Program-made: the position numbers and the translations under genes | Notes under the pieces: generated by a model | Seen by the model: the letters and a program-made list of their open reading frames with translations, nothing else | What the model was told of the DNA's origin: nothing | Database searches by the model: none | Part shown: positions 19,542 through 28,342 of the stretch, in pieces | Layout of the letters: each line of letters begins with the position of its first letter | Numbering within the stretch: position 1 is the first letter of the stretch | Assembly: GCA_963785245.1 (NCBI GenBank) | Contig: CAWAUO010000017.1 | Coordinates: 1 to 64,000 of the forward strand | Reading direction: 5' to 3' | Origin: JAHEEL01 sp963785245 | GTDB lineage: Bacteria; Actinomycetota; Acidimicrobiia; Spongiisociales; UBA5794 | DNA length: 64,000 nucleotides

Positions 19542-19736
19542 ATGCGGGCGTTTCGGTCAAAGAAGAACGATGAGGATGCAGCGCGTTATCAGGAGCGGAC
19601 GGTTGGTCGTCTCCGCGCCTTGACGTCGGAAGAAGTCAAGGAAGCGTCCTCGCACGCGGACCAGATCCGTGCCCGCATCGAACGTATGACCACCGAGATC
19701 GCCAATGAGCCGTTCTCGGGGCGGCAAGTCATCTAG
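19542..19736 (+). CDS. Small charged protein, tandem copy 2
   Basis: A 64-residue protein (MRAFRSKKNDEDAARYQERT...) with a clear AAGGAG site 8 nt before the ATG, which decides against the longer frame starting at 19359. It is rich in Arg, Glu, Lys and Ala, probably an alpha-helical hairpin. It appears paralogous to the gene at 19155. Its stop codon overlaps the stop of the convergent pirin gene by 4 nt. No function is known. Confidence 0.55.
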   Translation: MRAFRSKKNDEDAARYQERTVGRLRALTSEEVKEASSHADQIRARIERMTTEIANEPFSGRQVI

Positions 19737-20701
19737 CCGAAGCCGCCAATGTCGTTGTGGGGGATCTTGCCGAGTCGACCAGCCTGATAGTCCTCGTACG
19801 CTGCCACGAGTTCGGCCCGCGTGTTCATCACGAACGGTCCCGCCCACGCGACCGGTTCCCTGATCGGGAGGCCGCCGAGCACCAGCACATCCATGTCTGG
19901 GCTCCGCGACTCCTGCACCTCGCTCGCGCTGATGGTCACGCGGTCCCCGGCGCCGAAGACCGCAAGATTCCCCGGCTCTGCCGGGCGCCGTTCCAGGCCG
20001 AAGGTCCCGCGTCCGTTCAGCACGTACGCGAGCGCGTTGAAGTCGTGACGCCAGGGGACTTCGAGACGAGCGCCGGGGCTCAAGGTCGCGTGAAACATCG
20101 TCATCGGCGTGTGCGTGGCCCCGGGGCCACGATGGCCGGCGAGTTCTCCTGCGATCAGGCGAACCAGTGCTCCCCCGTCCGGGGTGGTGAGCAGCGTGAC
20201 CCGCTCGGCGCTGAGATCCTGATATCGCGGAGCGAGGAACTTGTCGGCTCGCGGAAGGTTCACCCACAATTGGAATCCGTGGAACAACCCACCGCTGACG
20301 ACGAGTTCCTCGGGGGGTGCCTCAATGTGCAGAATCCCAGAACCGGCGGTCATCCACTGCGTGTCCCCGTTGGTGATGACCCCGCCGCCGCCGTGCGAGT
20401 CCTGGTGCTCCATGGTGCCGTCGATCATGTAGGTGACGGTTTCGAAGCCCCGGTGGGGATGCCACGAGGTGCCCTTCGGCTCACCCGGTGCATACTCGAC
20501 CTCGCCCATCTGGTCGAGGTGGATGAACGGGTCGAGATCAGCGAGGTCGACGCCACCAAACGCGCGACGCACCGGGAATCCCTCGCCTTCGAACCCAGTC
20601 GGTCCCGTCGTTACGGACCGCACAGGTCGATCAATCGAATCGGGCGCCCCAGAATCGATTCGGGGTAGGACGAGCGTGTCGTCGACGGTCACAGCAGGCA
20701 C
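19733..20701 (-). CDS. Pirin-family bicupin protein
   Basis: A 322-residue bicupin. The N-terminal cupin holds the metal motif SWHPHRGFETVTYMIDG followed by MEHQDSHGG, giving the His/His/His/Glu-type site of pirins, and the C-terminal cupin begins after HATLSPGARLEVP. Pirins are iron proteins with quercetinase or redox-sensing roles; which one applies here is unknown. The GTG start is supported by GAGGAG 5 nt upstream. Confidence 0.9.
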   Translation of the reverse strand: MPAVTVDDTLVLPRIDSGAPDSIDRPVRSVTTGPTGFEGEGFPVRRAFGGVDLADLDPFIHLDQMGEVEYAPGEPKGTSWHPHRGFETVTYMIDGTMEHQDSHGGGGVITNGDTQWMTAGSGILHIEAPPEELVVSGGLFHGFQLWVNLPRADKFLAPRYQDLSAERVTLLTTPDGGALVRLIAGELAGHRGPGATHTPMTMFHATLSPGARLEVPWRHDFNALAYVLNGRGTFGLERRPAEPGNLAVFGAGDRVTISASEVQESRSPDMDVLVLGGLPIREPVAWAGPFVMNTRAELVAAYEDYQAGRLGKIPHNDIGGFG

Positions 20702-20809
20702 GGCTTCTCCTCATGGTGTTGGATACCTGTAACACATTCGGTGCTGCGCCGATTCCGGACGCCAGAACCCGACACTTCAGCCAGCTGGGCCATGGTCAGT
20801 CGAGGATTC

Positions 20810-21937
20810 CTACTCGGCGGTTTCGTTCTCGTCGGAGGCCCGATCGTCGTTCGGGCTGTGGTAGACGACGTCGTAGCTCTTCGTGAAGTTCGACGCGAAC
20901 GACATGATGAGTGCCGCGACCGGTAGCGCCATGAACGCACCCATCGGGCCCGCGATGGCACCGCCGGCGAGTGCCGCACCGAATGCGACCGCCCCGTTGA
21001 GAGCCATCGTCTTCGAACTGATCTTCGGACTGAGCCAGTAGTTCTCGATCTGCTGGTAGACGAGCGCATATCCCAGCACCACGAGGGCGCCGAACAACCC
21101 CTGGATTGCCAGTGTGAGCAGGATCGGGATGGCCGCTCCAATGTAGGTACCGATCGCAGGAATGAAGACCGAGACGAACCCGCCGAACACCGCAAGTGGG
21201 AGAGCGATCGCCACCGGCATGCCGACGAGGACCATGGTGAAGAGGAACCCGGTGCTGTTGATGAGCATCAGCAGCGTGCGGGAGTAGAAGTAGCCGCCCG
21301 TCTGCTTGATCGCCTCATCCCACGTCCAGCCGACCCGCTGCTGTGACTCGGGGCTCATGTGCGAGAGCACGGTCCGCTGGAATCGTGGGGCGTCAGCGGT
21401 GAAGTAGAACGTGAACATGGCGATCGTGGCAATGTTGAAGATGAAGGCGACGCCGCTGGTCGCAATGCCGACGAGGTTGCCGATCGCCCCCTTCGCCCAG
21501 TCCTCGACGATCTGACTGGTGCTCTGGGCTACGTCGTCTCCCGTTCCGGGAGACGGGAACTCGACGCCGAACGTGTCCGACAGCCAGGCGCTTCCGTTGG
21601 CGATCCATTCGCTGCCGCTCTCGCCGATGGACTGGGCGAGTTGGGTGATCGCCGGGATGAGGATCAGGATCATGAGCGCGCCGGCCAGGAAGCCGATGCC
21701 GTAGATCGCTCCTACCGCCGATCCCCGACGCCACCCGAAACGCTGGACGCACCAATTCACGGCCGGTTGCAGCGCCAGGCTGAAGAAGAACGAGAGGATG
21801 AGCATCCACAGCAGGCTGCGCATCTGTCCCATGGCCCAGAGTCCGCCGAGGGTGAGCAGCACGGCGCCGATCACCTGCCAGATCGTCTTGCCGGTGAGTT
21901 GGATGCGCGTGACCGGTCTTGTGCCGTCCTTCGACAT
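20810..21937 (-). CDS. AI-2E family transporter-like membrane protein
   Basis: A 375-residue protein with about seven membrane segments: two at the N-terminus, a soluble middle region (residues 90-160) and a C-terminal bundle containing GTYIGAAIPILLTLAIQG and YWLSPKISSKTMALN. This is the AI-2E transporter/TqsA (DUF20) architecture. Members export the autoinducer AI-2 or act as sodium-proton exchangers, so the substrate stays open. A GGGAGA sequence precedes the ATG. Confidence 0.88.
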   Translation of the reverse strand: MSKDGTRPVTRIQLTGKTIWQVIGAVLLTLGGLWAMGQMRSLLWMLILSFFFSLALQPAVNWCVQRFGWRRGSAVGAIYGIGFLAGALMILILIPAITQLAQSIGESGSEWIANGSAWLSDTFGVEFPSPGTGDDVAQSTSQIVEDWAKGAIGNLVGIATSGVAFIFNIATIAMFTFYFTADAPRFQRTVLSHMSPESQQRVGWTWDEAIKQTGGYFYSRTLLMLINSTGFLFTMVLVGMPVAIALPLAVFGGFVSVFIPAIGTYIGAAIPILLTLAIQGLFGALVVLGYALVYQQIENYWLSPKISSKTMALNGAVAFGAALAGGAIAGPMGAFMALPVAALIMSFASNFTKSYDVVYHSPNDDRASDENETAE

Positions 21938-22078
21938 GGTGTCTCCCGTTGGTCGTCGCGATCCGTCGATCTGTCACAGTGGATACGGCGCCATTCTGAC
22001 GCGAGGACGGGTCGAAGCGACGCATTTGGGGTCCGGGGAGTGAGTACCGTCGAGAGTCACCAGACACGGAGGCAGTCG

Positions 22079-22969
22079 ATGTCGGAACAGATCGGGTTCG
22101 TCGGGCTCGGGATCATGGGGTCGGGGATGGCCAGGAACCTCGTGGAGAAGGGGCATACCGTCGTCGTGTGGAATCGGACCGGATCCAAGATGCAGCCATT
22201 GGTCGAGATGGGAGCCGTGGCGGGGGCCTCGCCGTCCGACGTGGCCAGGCGCTGTTCGATTGTGATGATCTGCGTCTCGGACACGCCCGACGTCGATGCT
22301 GTTCTTCATGGAGAAGATGGTTTGCTTGAAGGGATCTCCGAGGGATCGCTGGTCGTCGACCACTCGACGATCAGTCCGGGAGCAACCGCCGGGTTCGCGG
22401 AGGAGGTTCGAGCTCTCGGCGGCGCATGGATCGACGCTCCGGTCAGTGGCGGCTCCGAAGGTGCGGCGAAGGGCACGCTCTCGATCATGGTCGGCGGGTC
22501 GGAGCAGGACGTCGCTCGTGCGACATCCGCCATGGAGGCGTTCGGGACGACGATCACCCACGTAGGACCGGTCGGCGCCGGTCAGCAGGCGAAGATCGTC
22601 AATCAGATCCTGGTCGTCGTCAACCAACTCGCGGTGTCCGAGGCACTCCTGTTTGCCCAGGCGGCCGGTCTCGACCTCTCGGCAACGCTCGACGCCGTCA
22701 AGGGCGGAGCGGCGGGTTCGTGGATGCTCGCGAACCGCGGTCCGCAGATGATCGAGCGTGACTGGCGGCCCGGGTTCACCATCGACCTCCAGCAGAAGGA
22801 TCTACGTCTTGCACTCGAGGCAGCGGATACTGCGGGAACGCCGATCCCCGGTACCGCCCTCGTCTTCCAACTCTACCGAGCCCTCCAGAACGAAGGCCTC
22901 GGTGCAGAGGGCAACCACGCGTTGGTCAAAGCCCTGGAGAAGATGTCCGGCATCGAGATCGGCAGCTAG
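22079..22969 (+). CDS. NAD(P)-dependent beta-hydroxyacid dehydrogenase (GlxR / 3-hydroxyisobutyrate dehydrogenase type)
   Basis: A 296-residue enzyme. IGFVGLGIMGSGMARNL at 5-21 is the Rossmann dinucleotide site, DHSTISPG and APVSGGSEGA are the substrate-binding loops, and KIVNQ supplies catalytic Lys172. It should reduce tartronate semialdehyde to glycerate, or oxidise 3-hydroxyisobutyrate to methylmalonate semialdehyde; the sequence alone does not separate these. An MmsA-like dehydrogenase at 58008 would use the second product. The ATG at 22079 has GGAGG 7 nt upstream; the longer frame upstream is antisense to the AI-2E gene. Confidence 0.88.
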   Translation: MSEQIGFVGLGIMGSGMARNLVEKGHTVVVWNRTGSKMQPLVEMGAVAGASPSDVARRCSIVMICVSDTPDVDAVLHGEDGLLEGISEGSLVVDHSTISPGATAGFAEEVRALGGAWIDAPVSGGSEGAAKGTLSIMVGGSEQDVARATSAMEAFGTTITHVGPVGAGQQAKIVNQILVVVNQLAVSEALLFAQAAGLDLSATLDAVKGGAAGSWMLANRGPQMIERDWRPGFTIDLQQKDLRLALEAADTAGTPIPGTALVFQLYRALQNEGLGAEGNHALVKALEKMSGIEIGS

Positions 22970-22984
22970 CGGCGCGTCCCGCTC

Positions 22985-23060
22985 CTCGCCTCTCTCACGA
23001 AGTGGGGGAGGCGCGAGCACCGGCCGCGAGGCCGGAGCGCAGCGGAGGGGGCTGTCCTCA
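22985..23060 (+). repeat. Dispersed double-hairpin intergenic repeat, copy A
   Basis: The sequence CGCCTCTCTCAC..GTGGGGGAGGCG forms one hairpin, followed by GAGCACCGGCC..GGCCGGAGCGC as a second imperfect hairpin and an AGCGGAGGGGG tail. Similar copies lie at 47615-47720 and 56490-56590, and a shortened half at 23581-23606. This copy abuts the dead DUF559 gene. Confidence 0.7.
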
Positions 23061-23446
23061 GCGTTCTCGATTGAGCGGATCCGGCACGGACGCCGGGTCT
23101 TCAAGAGCAGGGGCGATCAGATGGAGCGTGTCGTCCATCTGATCGAGGACGTAATCGTCCCAGAAGCGCAGCACGAACCATCCGTTGCGTCGGAACCAGA
23201 GGTCGCGACCCCGGTCTCACTCGCGTTGCTTGTCGGTGTGCGTGTCGCCGTCGACCTCCACTCCACGATGAGCCGGGCCGGGAGACACGCAAAGTCCGCG
23301 ATGAACGGCCCGATCGGCTCCAGCCTCCGGAACCGGACACCCATCTGTCTGCGTCTCAGGTGATAGCAGAGGCGGTCCTCAGCAACCGTCGGATCCGCCC
23401 GCATCTCCCGAGCAAACCGCAACGTTCTCGGCTTCCGATATGCCAT
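23058..23446 (-). pseudogene. DUF559 (restriction-endonuclease-like) remnant
   Basis: The first part, FAREMRADPTVAEDRLCYHL followed by RRRQMGVRFRRLEPIGPFIADFA, is clearly the DUF559/Vsr-like nuclease-fold family. After ARLIVE the frame must shift by 2 nt to reach VDGDTHTDKQRE, then an in-frame TGA interrupts before DRGRDLWFRRNGWFVLRFWDDYV. A frameshift plus a nonsense codon at an Arg-like position means the gene is broken. The tail reads into repeat copy A. DUF559 genes are often associated with such GC-rich palindromic repeats and appear mobile. Confidence 0.75.
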
Positions 23447-23629
23447 GAACGAGTCGTACCGCGTTCATGTTCCCCATTCAAGACCATCGACACCATCAAA
23501 GTGTCCACGATGTCCCCGAACACCCGCCCACCAAGAACCCGGTCTTGACACCTGACGGCGGGGGAGACGACGAACCGTCCTCGCCTCTCCGCCGGAGCGG
23601 GGGAGGAACCCAGCGCTACACTCGCCGGC

Positions 23630-24697
23630 ATGACGACTGAACAATCAGCAGTGCCTCCGGCGCCGGAGAAGTCGAGTAAGACCAAGACCATCGTCGGCGG
23701 GATCATCACGCTGATCGTGTTGGTCCTCGTCTTCGGCATCGTGCTGCCGCAGTTCGGCGACTACGACCAGGCCTGGGCGGCGATCAAGGGGATGTCGGCG
23801 CTCGCTCTCAGCATCTTGTTCCTGATGACGATCTTCAACATCATTGCCTACGTTTGGCCGTATCAGGCAGCTTTGCCAAGTCTCTCCTACAAGCCCGCAT
23901 TCCTGATCCGGCAGACATCGTTCATGATCAGCAACGTCATCCCGATGGGCGGCGCATTCGGCATCGCGGTGCAGTACGCCATGCTGAACTTCTACAAGAT
24001 CGGTCCGGGGGAGGCCACGGCCGGTATCGGCATCGTGAGCGCCTGGAACACCTTCGTCACGCTCAGCCTGCCGATCTTCGCCGCGGTCGGTTTGGTGATT
24101 ATCGGCCAGGCACAGGGCATGGCGTTCCTCATTGCCCTCATCGGACTGATCGCCATCGTCGTCGTGGTTGTGTTGGTCGCCGCGATTCTCAAGAGTCCGG
24201 ATACGGCCCGAAAGGTTGGGAACTGGGGCGATAGCGCGGTCAAGTGGGCATACGGCCTGTTCAAGAAGGAGCCCACCTTCAGCGTCGTTGACGAGGTCCT
24301 GAAGTTCCGGTCGTCAACCGTCGACGTGGTCAGCCAGGGCTGGCTCAGGATCACCGGCACGAGCTATCTCCAACAGTCCATGCAGTTCCTGATCCTCTGG
24401 GCGGCAATCTTCGCCATCCAGGGAGCCGAGAACGCACCGGTCACGTTCCTCGAGGCGTTCGCCGCCTTTGCCTTCGGCCGGCTGACGACCTTCATCCCGC
24501 TGCCTCCCGGGGGCCTCGGTACGACCGACGCGGCCATCACCGGAATCCTCGTGGGATTCGGTGCCGCCAACAACGATGCACTGGCCGCCGTCATGGTGTG
24601 GCGAGCACTCACCTACTTCCCGCAGGTGTTCATCGGAATCGGCACCTACCTCTACTACAAGGCCAAGGTGGGGAAGGCGGAGGCCGCTTCGGCCTGA
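23630..24697 (+). CDS. UPF0104 / LPG-synthase-type transmembrane protein (copy 3)
   Basis: A 355-residue integral membrane protein, intact, paralogous to the two copies in the organosulfate region. It shares FGIVLPQFGDYDQAWAAI near the N-terminus and FIPLPPGGLGTTDAAI near the C-terminus, with about eight membrane segments. The ATG lies 7 nt after TACACT, a leaderless-type promoter. Probably a lipid or polyprenyl-linked substrate permease; no experimental role is known for this subgroup. Confidence 0.82.
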   Translation: MTTEQSAVPPAPEKSSKTKTIVGGIITLIVLVLVFGIVLPQFGDYDQAWAAIKGMSALALSILFLMTIFNIIAYVWPYQAALPSLSYKPAFLIRQTSFMISNVIPMGGAFGIAVQYAMLNFYKIGPGEATAGIGIVSAWNTFVTLSLPIFAAVGLVIIGQAQGMAFLIALIGLIAIVVVVVLVAAILKSPDTARKVGNWGDSAVKWAYGLFKKEPTFSVVDEVLKFRSSTVDVVSQGWLRITGTSYLQQSMQFLILWAAIFAIQGAENAPVTFLEAFAAFAFGRLTTFIPLPPGGLGTTDAAITGILVGFGAANNDALAAVMVWRALTYFPQVFIGIGTYLYYKAKVGKAEAASA

Positions 24698-24724
24698 TCG
24701 CCGGCTCCTCGAAATCCGTCGGGT

Positions 24725-25576
24725 TCAGTCGACCGACGCATCCCCGGCGTGGCGATCGGTCGGCGAGACCTCGAGGTGGATCGACCGATCCTGGTGGTCG
24801 TGCCGCTCGGTCGGGTGCTGATGGGCCGGATCATCGAGGAAGAGACGGGTGTCTTCCATGTGGATCAGGCTCGGTCCGTATGCCGTCCGTAGATGGTCTT
24901 CGGTGAGGACGGCCTTCGGCGGCCCCGACGCCACGATCCTGCCGGACATGAGGATCACGTAATCGGCAACCTGCGCCGCAGTGAGGTCGTGGGTGGTCTG
25001 AACGATCGTGCACCCGTGGGACTGTTCCTCGTGGATGACGTCGTCGATGGCTTGTGCAGAGGTGATGTCCAATCCGGTGAGGGGTTCATCGAGCAGCAGC
25101 ATGTCGTGGTCCTGTGCCAAGCCCTGTGCGACAAAGACCCGCTGGCGCTGACCTCCGGAGAGTTCCGTGATGTGCCGATCGGCCAGGCCGCTGATATCCA
25201 TCTGCTCCATCGCTGCGGTGACCGCTGCCCGATCGCTGTACTTGAGGCGGCGGTACGGACCCGTCGAGGGGTAGCGCCCCATGGTGACGACCGCTCGGAC
25301 GGTGATCGGCAGCGATTCGTTGACCCGGGTCGACTGCAGGACATACGCCATACGCCGGGGCCGGTCGCCGACGGGCAGCGTGGTGATGGAACCGGTCGAT
25401 GGTTGGACAAGGCCCGCGATGCCGTTGAGCATCGTCGACTTTCCGGAACCGTTTGGGCCGATGATCGCGGTGATGCTGCCCTCAGGAATCTCGGCTGTTG
25501 ATGATGCGACGGCGGTTCTCGATCCGTATCGGAACGCTGCCCCATCGATGATGACGGCCGGGTTGGTTATCGACAC
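24725..25576 (-). CDS. znuC: Zinc/manganese ABC transporter ATP-binding protein
   Basis: A 283-residue ATPase: Walker A GPNGSGKS at about 36, the signature LSGGQRQRVFVAQGLAQ, and Walker B MLLLDEPLTGLD. The C-terminal 35 residues are His-rich (HQHPTERHDHQDRSIH), suggesting metal sensing or storage. It begins within the end of the zur gene (GTG at 25576; another GTG at 25585 is possible), so both are co-translated. Its membrane partner and binding protein are encoded divergently at 26070-27912. Confidence 0.85.
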   Translation of the reverse strand: MSITNPAVIIDGAAFRYGSRTAVASSTAEIPEGSITAIIGPNGSGKSTMLNGIAGLVQPSTGSITTLPVGDRPRRMAYVLQSTRVNESLPITVRAVVTMGRYPSTGPYRRLKYSDRAAVTAAMEQMDISGLADRHITELSGGQRQRVFVAQGLAQDHDMLLLDEPLTGLDITSAQAIDDVIHEEQSHGCTIVQTTHDLTAAQVADYVILMSGRIVASGPPKAVLTEDHLRTAYGPSLIHMEDTRLFLDDPAHQHPTERHDHQDRSIHLEVSPTDRHAGDASVD

Positions 25577-26001
25577 GACTCGCACCGTCCCTCGATCTCG
25601 AATCGGTGCCCGGTCACGGCGAATCCGTTCGCGGAGGCCATCTCCGCGATGAGTTTCTCGATGGCATGCTCCTGTTCGGGGTTCGGTATCACGTCGACTG
25701 CGGTGCCACACGATACGCAGACGAAGTGGTGGTGATGTCCGGCGAGCCACTCGGCGAGCTCGAACCGCATGATGCCGCCGGAGTCGTGCTGGGCGACGAG
25801 CACACCCGAGTCGGTCAACACCGACAGTGAGCGGTACAGCGACGAAAGGGGGACGGCATCGCCGAGTTCGGCATGGATCTCTGCTGCGGTTCTCGGACCA
25901 CCGGCTTCAGCGATGGCCTGCACGGTCGCCCGCCTGCCGCGGGTCAAGCGAACTCCATCGGAGGCAAGATGCTGTTCGACCGACTGTTCCAGATGTTGCA
26001 T
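25567..26001 (-). CDS. zur: Fur-family metal regulator, probably Zur
   Basis: A 144-residue repressor. The winged helix covers residues 15-80 (LTRGRRATVQAIAEAGGPRT), followed by the metal site HHHHFVCVSCGTAVDV and the C-terminal GRCESCR, which forms the structural Cys4 zinc site. Start MQHLEQSVE at 26001 was chosen; a TTG at 26031 is less likely. Being next to a zinc-type ABC system, it is called Zur, though Mur or Fur activity cannot be excluded. It should repress from the box at 26035. Confidence 0.85.
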   Translation of the reverse strand: MQHLEQSVEQHLASDGVRLTRGRRATVQAIAEAGGPRTAAEIHAELGDAVPLSSLYRSLSVLTDSGVLVAQHDSGGIMRFELAEWLAGHHHHFVCVSCGTAVDVIPNPEQEHAIEKLIAEMASANGFAVTGHRFEIEGRCESCR

Positions 26002-26034
26002 TAGTGAGGGCCAGTGATAGCGTTCGTTCAAGAA

Positions 26035-26049
26035 TAGGAATCATTCTCA
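26035..26049. promoter_or_regulatory. Fur/Zur-type operator
   Basis: TAGGAAT-C-ATTCTCA is a 7-1-7 inverted repeat with five of seven pairs matching, in the AT-rich gap between zur and znuA. Its position, 20 nt before the znuA start, would let a bound dimer block both promoters. Confidence 0.65.
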
Positions 26050-26069
26050 TTTACTACAAGGAGTCGAGA

Positions 26070-27011
26070 ATGCGCCGCACCGCGATGGTGGTGGCCATCG
26101 CCGGTCTGCTCACTGCGCTCCTGACCGGCTGTGCGACCGATGACGGAACCGATGAGGGCGTGCGCATCGTCGCGACAACCACGATCCTGGGCGACATCGC
26201 TCAGAACGTCGTGGCCGGCAAGGCTACCGTCGAAGTGCTGATGCCGCTTGGCGTGAACCCGCACGACTTCCAGCCTTCGTCCCAACAGGTCGCGGCGATC
26301 CAGCGAGCCGATCTCGTGATGGCAAACGGCCTCGGCCTCGAGGTCGGTCTGCAGGACATACTCGAAGCAGCCGCGGCCGACGGCGTGCTGGTGTGGGAGG
26401 TCGCCCCCGACCTCGATCCTCGTCCGTTCGTCGAGGTTGCCGATGTCGAAGAGGACCACGACGACCACGAGGACGGAAGTCTCGACCCGCACTTCTGGCT
26501 CGATCCGCTCCGGGTCGCTGCCGCAGCCGGATTGCTCGCCGATCATCTCTCCGATGTGGCACCGGGCGGCGAGTGGTCGGCAGCAGCAGCCGAGTACTCC
26601 GCCGAACTCGGAGCGTTGCACAGCCAGAGCGTCGAGCAGTTGGCCGTGGTGGCGGTCATCGATCGGAGATTGGTGACCAACCATCTGTCGCTCGGCTACT
26701 TCTCCGACCTCTACGGGTTCGAGATGATCGGGACCGTGATCCCCGGCGGTGCGTCGCTCGCCAACCCGTCATCAGCAGAGTTGGCTTCGCTCGTCGAGAT
26801 CATCGAACGTGAACAGGTGCGTGCAATCTTCACCGAGACGATCGAACCGGATGCTCTCGCACAAGCCGTCGCCGCCGAAGTCGGCTACGACGTAGCGGTC
26901 GTCGAGTTGTACACGGGCTCACTCGGTGAACCGGGGACCGACGGCGATACGTTGATCGGCATGCTGGCGACGAACGTCAGTCGGATCGCGGAAGCACTCG
27001 GAACACCGTGA
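26070..27011 (+). CDS. znuA: Metal-binding lipoprotein of the zinc/manganese ABC transporter
   Basis: A 313-residue cluster-9 solute-binding protein. The lipobox LLTGC follows a signal segment. Metal ligands are visible as NPHDFQ, DPHFWLD and NHLSLGY, with an acidic residue in the C-terminal lobe, and EEDHDDHEDG is a short His/Asp loop typical of zinc rather than manganese members. AAGGAG lies 7 nt before the ATG at 26070; the longer frame upstream is antisense to zur. Transcribed just downstream of the Zur-type box and 37 nt before the permease gene. Confidence 0.9.
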   Translation: MRRTAMVVAIAGLLTALLTGCATDDGTDEGVRIVATTTILGDIAQNVVAGKATVEVLMPLGVNPHDFQPSSQQVAAIQRADLVMANGLGLEVGLQDILEAAAADGVLVWEVAPDLDPRPFVEVADVEEDHDDHEDGSLDPHFWLDPLRVAAAAGLLADHLSDVAPGGEWSAAAAEYSAELGALHSQSVEQLAVVAVIDRRLVTNHLSLGYFSDLYGFEMIGTVIPGGASLANPSSAELASLVEIIEREQVRAIFTETIEPDALAQAVAAEVGYDVAVVELYTGSLGEPGTDGDTLIGMLATNVSRIAEALGTP

Positions 27012-27048
27012 CCGGCCGCGCACGCCGCCGCTGTACCGTATCGGTCCG

Positions 27049-27912
27049 ATGGATTGGCTGACCGCCCCCTTCGAACTGGCATTCCAGCAGCGAGCGCTGC
27101 TGGCAGGATCGCTCGCGGCGCTGACGACGTCCGTCGTCGGGACCTGGGTTGTTATCCGCGGCATGACCTTTCTCGGCGACGCGCTCGTCCACGGTGTGAT
27201 CCCGGGGATCGCGCTCGCCATTCTGTTCGGCTTCAGTCCGTTGCTCGGCGCCGCGATCGCGGCACTGGTGATGATCTGGGGGATCAACCTCGTCCACCGG
27301 CAGACGACCTTCTCGGAAGACACGGGAATCGGCCTGCTGTTCGTCGGAATGCTCGGCCTCGGCGTGATCCTCATCTCGAAATCGAGCGCTTACAGCGGCA
27401 ACCTCACCGCCATCCTCTTCGGTGATGTGCTCGGCGTCACTACCACCGACCTTGTGGTCCTCGCCGTGATCACCGTCATCGCGGTGGTGACCTCAGTGGT
27501 CTTCTACCGCAGCTTCCTTGTGTTGTCGTTCAACGAGCAGAAGGCCTCCCTCTACGGACTCCATCCCAGAGCCACCCACGTGCTCCTCCTGGCGCTCATC
27601 GTCCTGTCGATCGTCGGTTCGTTCCAGACGGTGGGCACCTTGCTGGTCTTCGGCTTGCTCGTCGGCCCGCCGGCAACGGCGGCCCTGCTCGTTCGTAGAG
27701 TCCCGGCGATGATGGCGGTCGCCGCCCTGATCGGGGTCTTCTCGGTGGTCGTGGGCCTGATCATCTCGTATCACGCCAACACGTCGGGTTCGGCCACGAT
27801 GGCGGTGGTTCCGATTGTGCTGTTCTTCGCGGTCCTCACCACGAAGAACATCGCAGCGAGCGTCCGCGAGCGCAGACTCAACGATGCCGCTCGCTCAACG
27901 GCAGGCGCGTGA
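27049..27912 (+). CDS. znuB: Zinc/manganese ABC transporter permease
   Basis: A 287-residue ABC-3 family permease with about eight membrane segments. GMTFLGDALVHGVIPGIALA is the conserved coupling region, and VGTLLVFGLLVGPPATAALL the C-terminal one. The start lies 9 nt after TACCGT, so it may also be transcribed alone in addition to read-through from znuA. Together with the ATPase at 24725 it completes the importer. Confidence 0.88.
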   Translation: MDWLTAPFELAFQQRALLAGSLAALTTSVVGTWVVIRGMTFLGDALVHGVIPGIALAILFGFSPLLGAAIAALVMIWGINLVHRQTTFSEDTGIGLLFVGMLGLGVILISKSSAYSGNLTAILFGDVLGVTTTDLVVLAVITVIAVVTSVVFYRSFLVLSFNEQKASLYGLHPRATHVLLLALIVLSIVGSFQTVGTLLVFGLLVGPPATAALLVRRVPAMMAVAALIGVFSVVVGLIISYHANTSGSATMAVVPIVLFFAVLTTKNIAASVRERRLNDAARSTAGA

Positions 27913-27916
27913 CGGC

Positions 27917-28321
27917 GTGCACGAGTCCCATCCAACACCGGGAGTCGGAGCCGTTGTTGTCGAGAACGGGATGCTGCTGCTGATCCGGCGCGGTCGCGGG
28001 GCCTACGTCGACCACTGGGCGGTCCCTGGTGGGCGCCAGCGCCGCGGCGAGACGATGCGTGAGGCAGCCGCCAGAGAGACGCGCGAGGAGACCGGTCTCA
28101 TCGTCGAGGTCGGGGATCTGGTGTGGGCGGGCGACATCCTGGATCCCACCCAACCACCCGCCTACCACTACACCGTCGTCGACTTCGCCGCGACCACGGT
28201 CGGGGGACAACTCAGGGCCGGCGACGATGCCGCCGAGGCTCGATGGGTCCCGCTCGATGAGGTCCGTGCGATGCCGCTCACGCCGACGATGCTCGAGCTC
28301 CTCGACCGGTTGGGACTCTGA
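27917..28321 (+). CDS. NUDIX hydrolase (ADP-ribose pyrophosphatase-like)
   Basis: A 134-residue protein with a complete NUDIX box, G-x5-E-x7-RETREETGL, within PGGRQRRGETMREAAARETR. It begins VHESHPTPGVGAVVVENG at a GTG 4 nt after the znuB stop; an ATG at 27884 overlapping znuB by 29 nt is an alternative start. Nucleoside diphosphate derivatives are the usual substrates. Confidence 0.82.
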   Translation: MHESHPTPGVGAVVVENGMLLLIRRGRGAYVDHWAVPGGRQRRGETMREAAARETREETGLIVEVGDLVWAGDILDPTQPPAYHYTVVDFAATTVGGQLRAGDDAAEARWVPLDEVRAMPLTPTMLELLDRLGL

Positions 28322-28342
28322 TCTCGGACTAGCGTCGCGGCC

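Noticed and set aside
23117..23300. In-frame TGA of the DUF559 gene as a second selenocysteine codon
   Set aside because: The position is not a redox Cys in the family, a frameshift is also present, and no SECIS-like hairpin was found after it.
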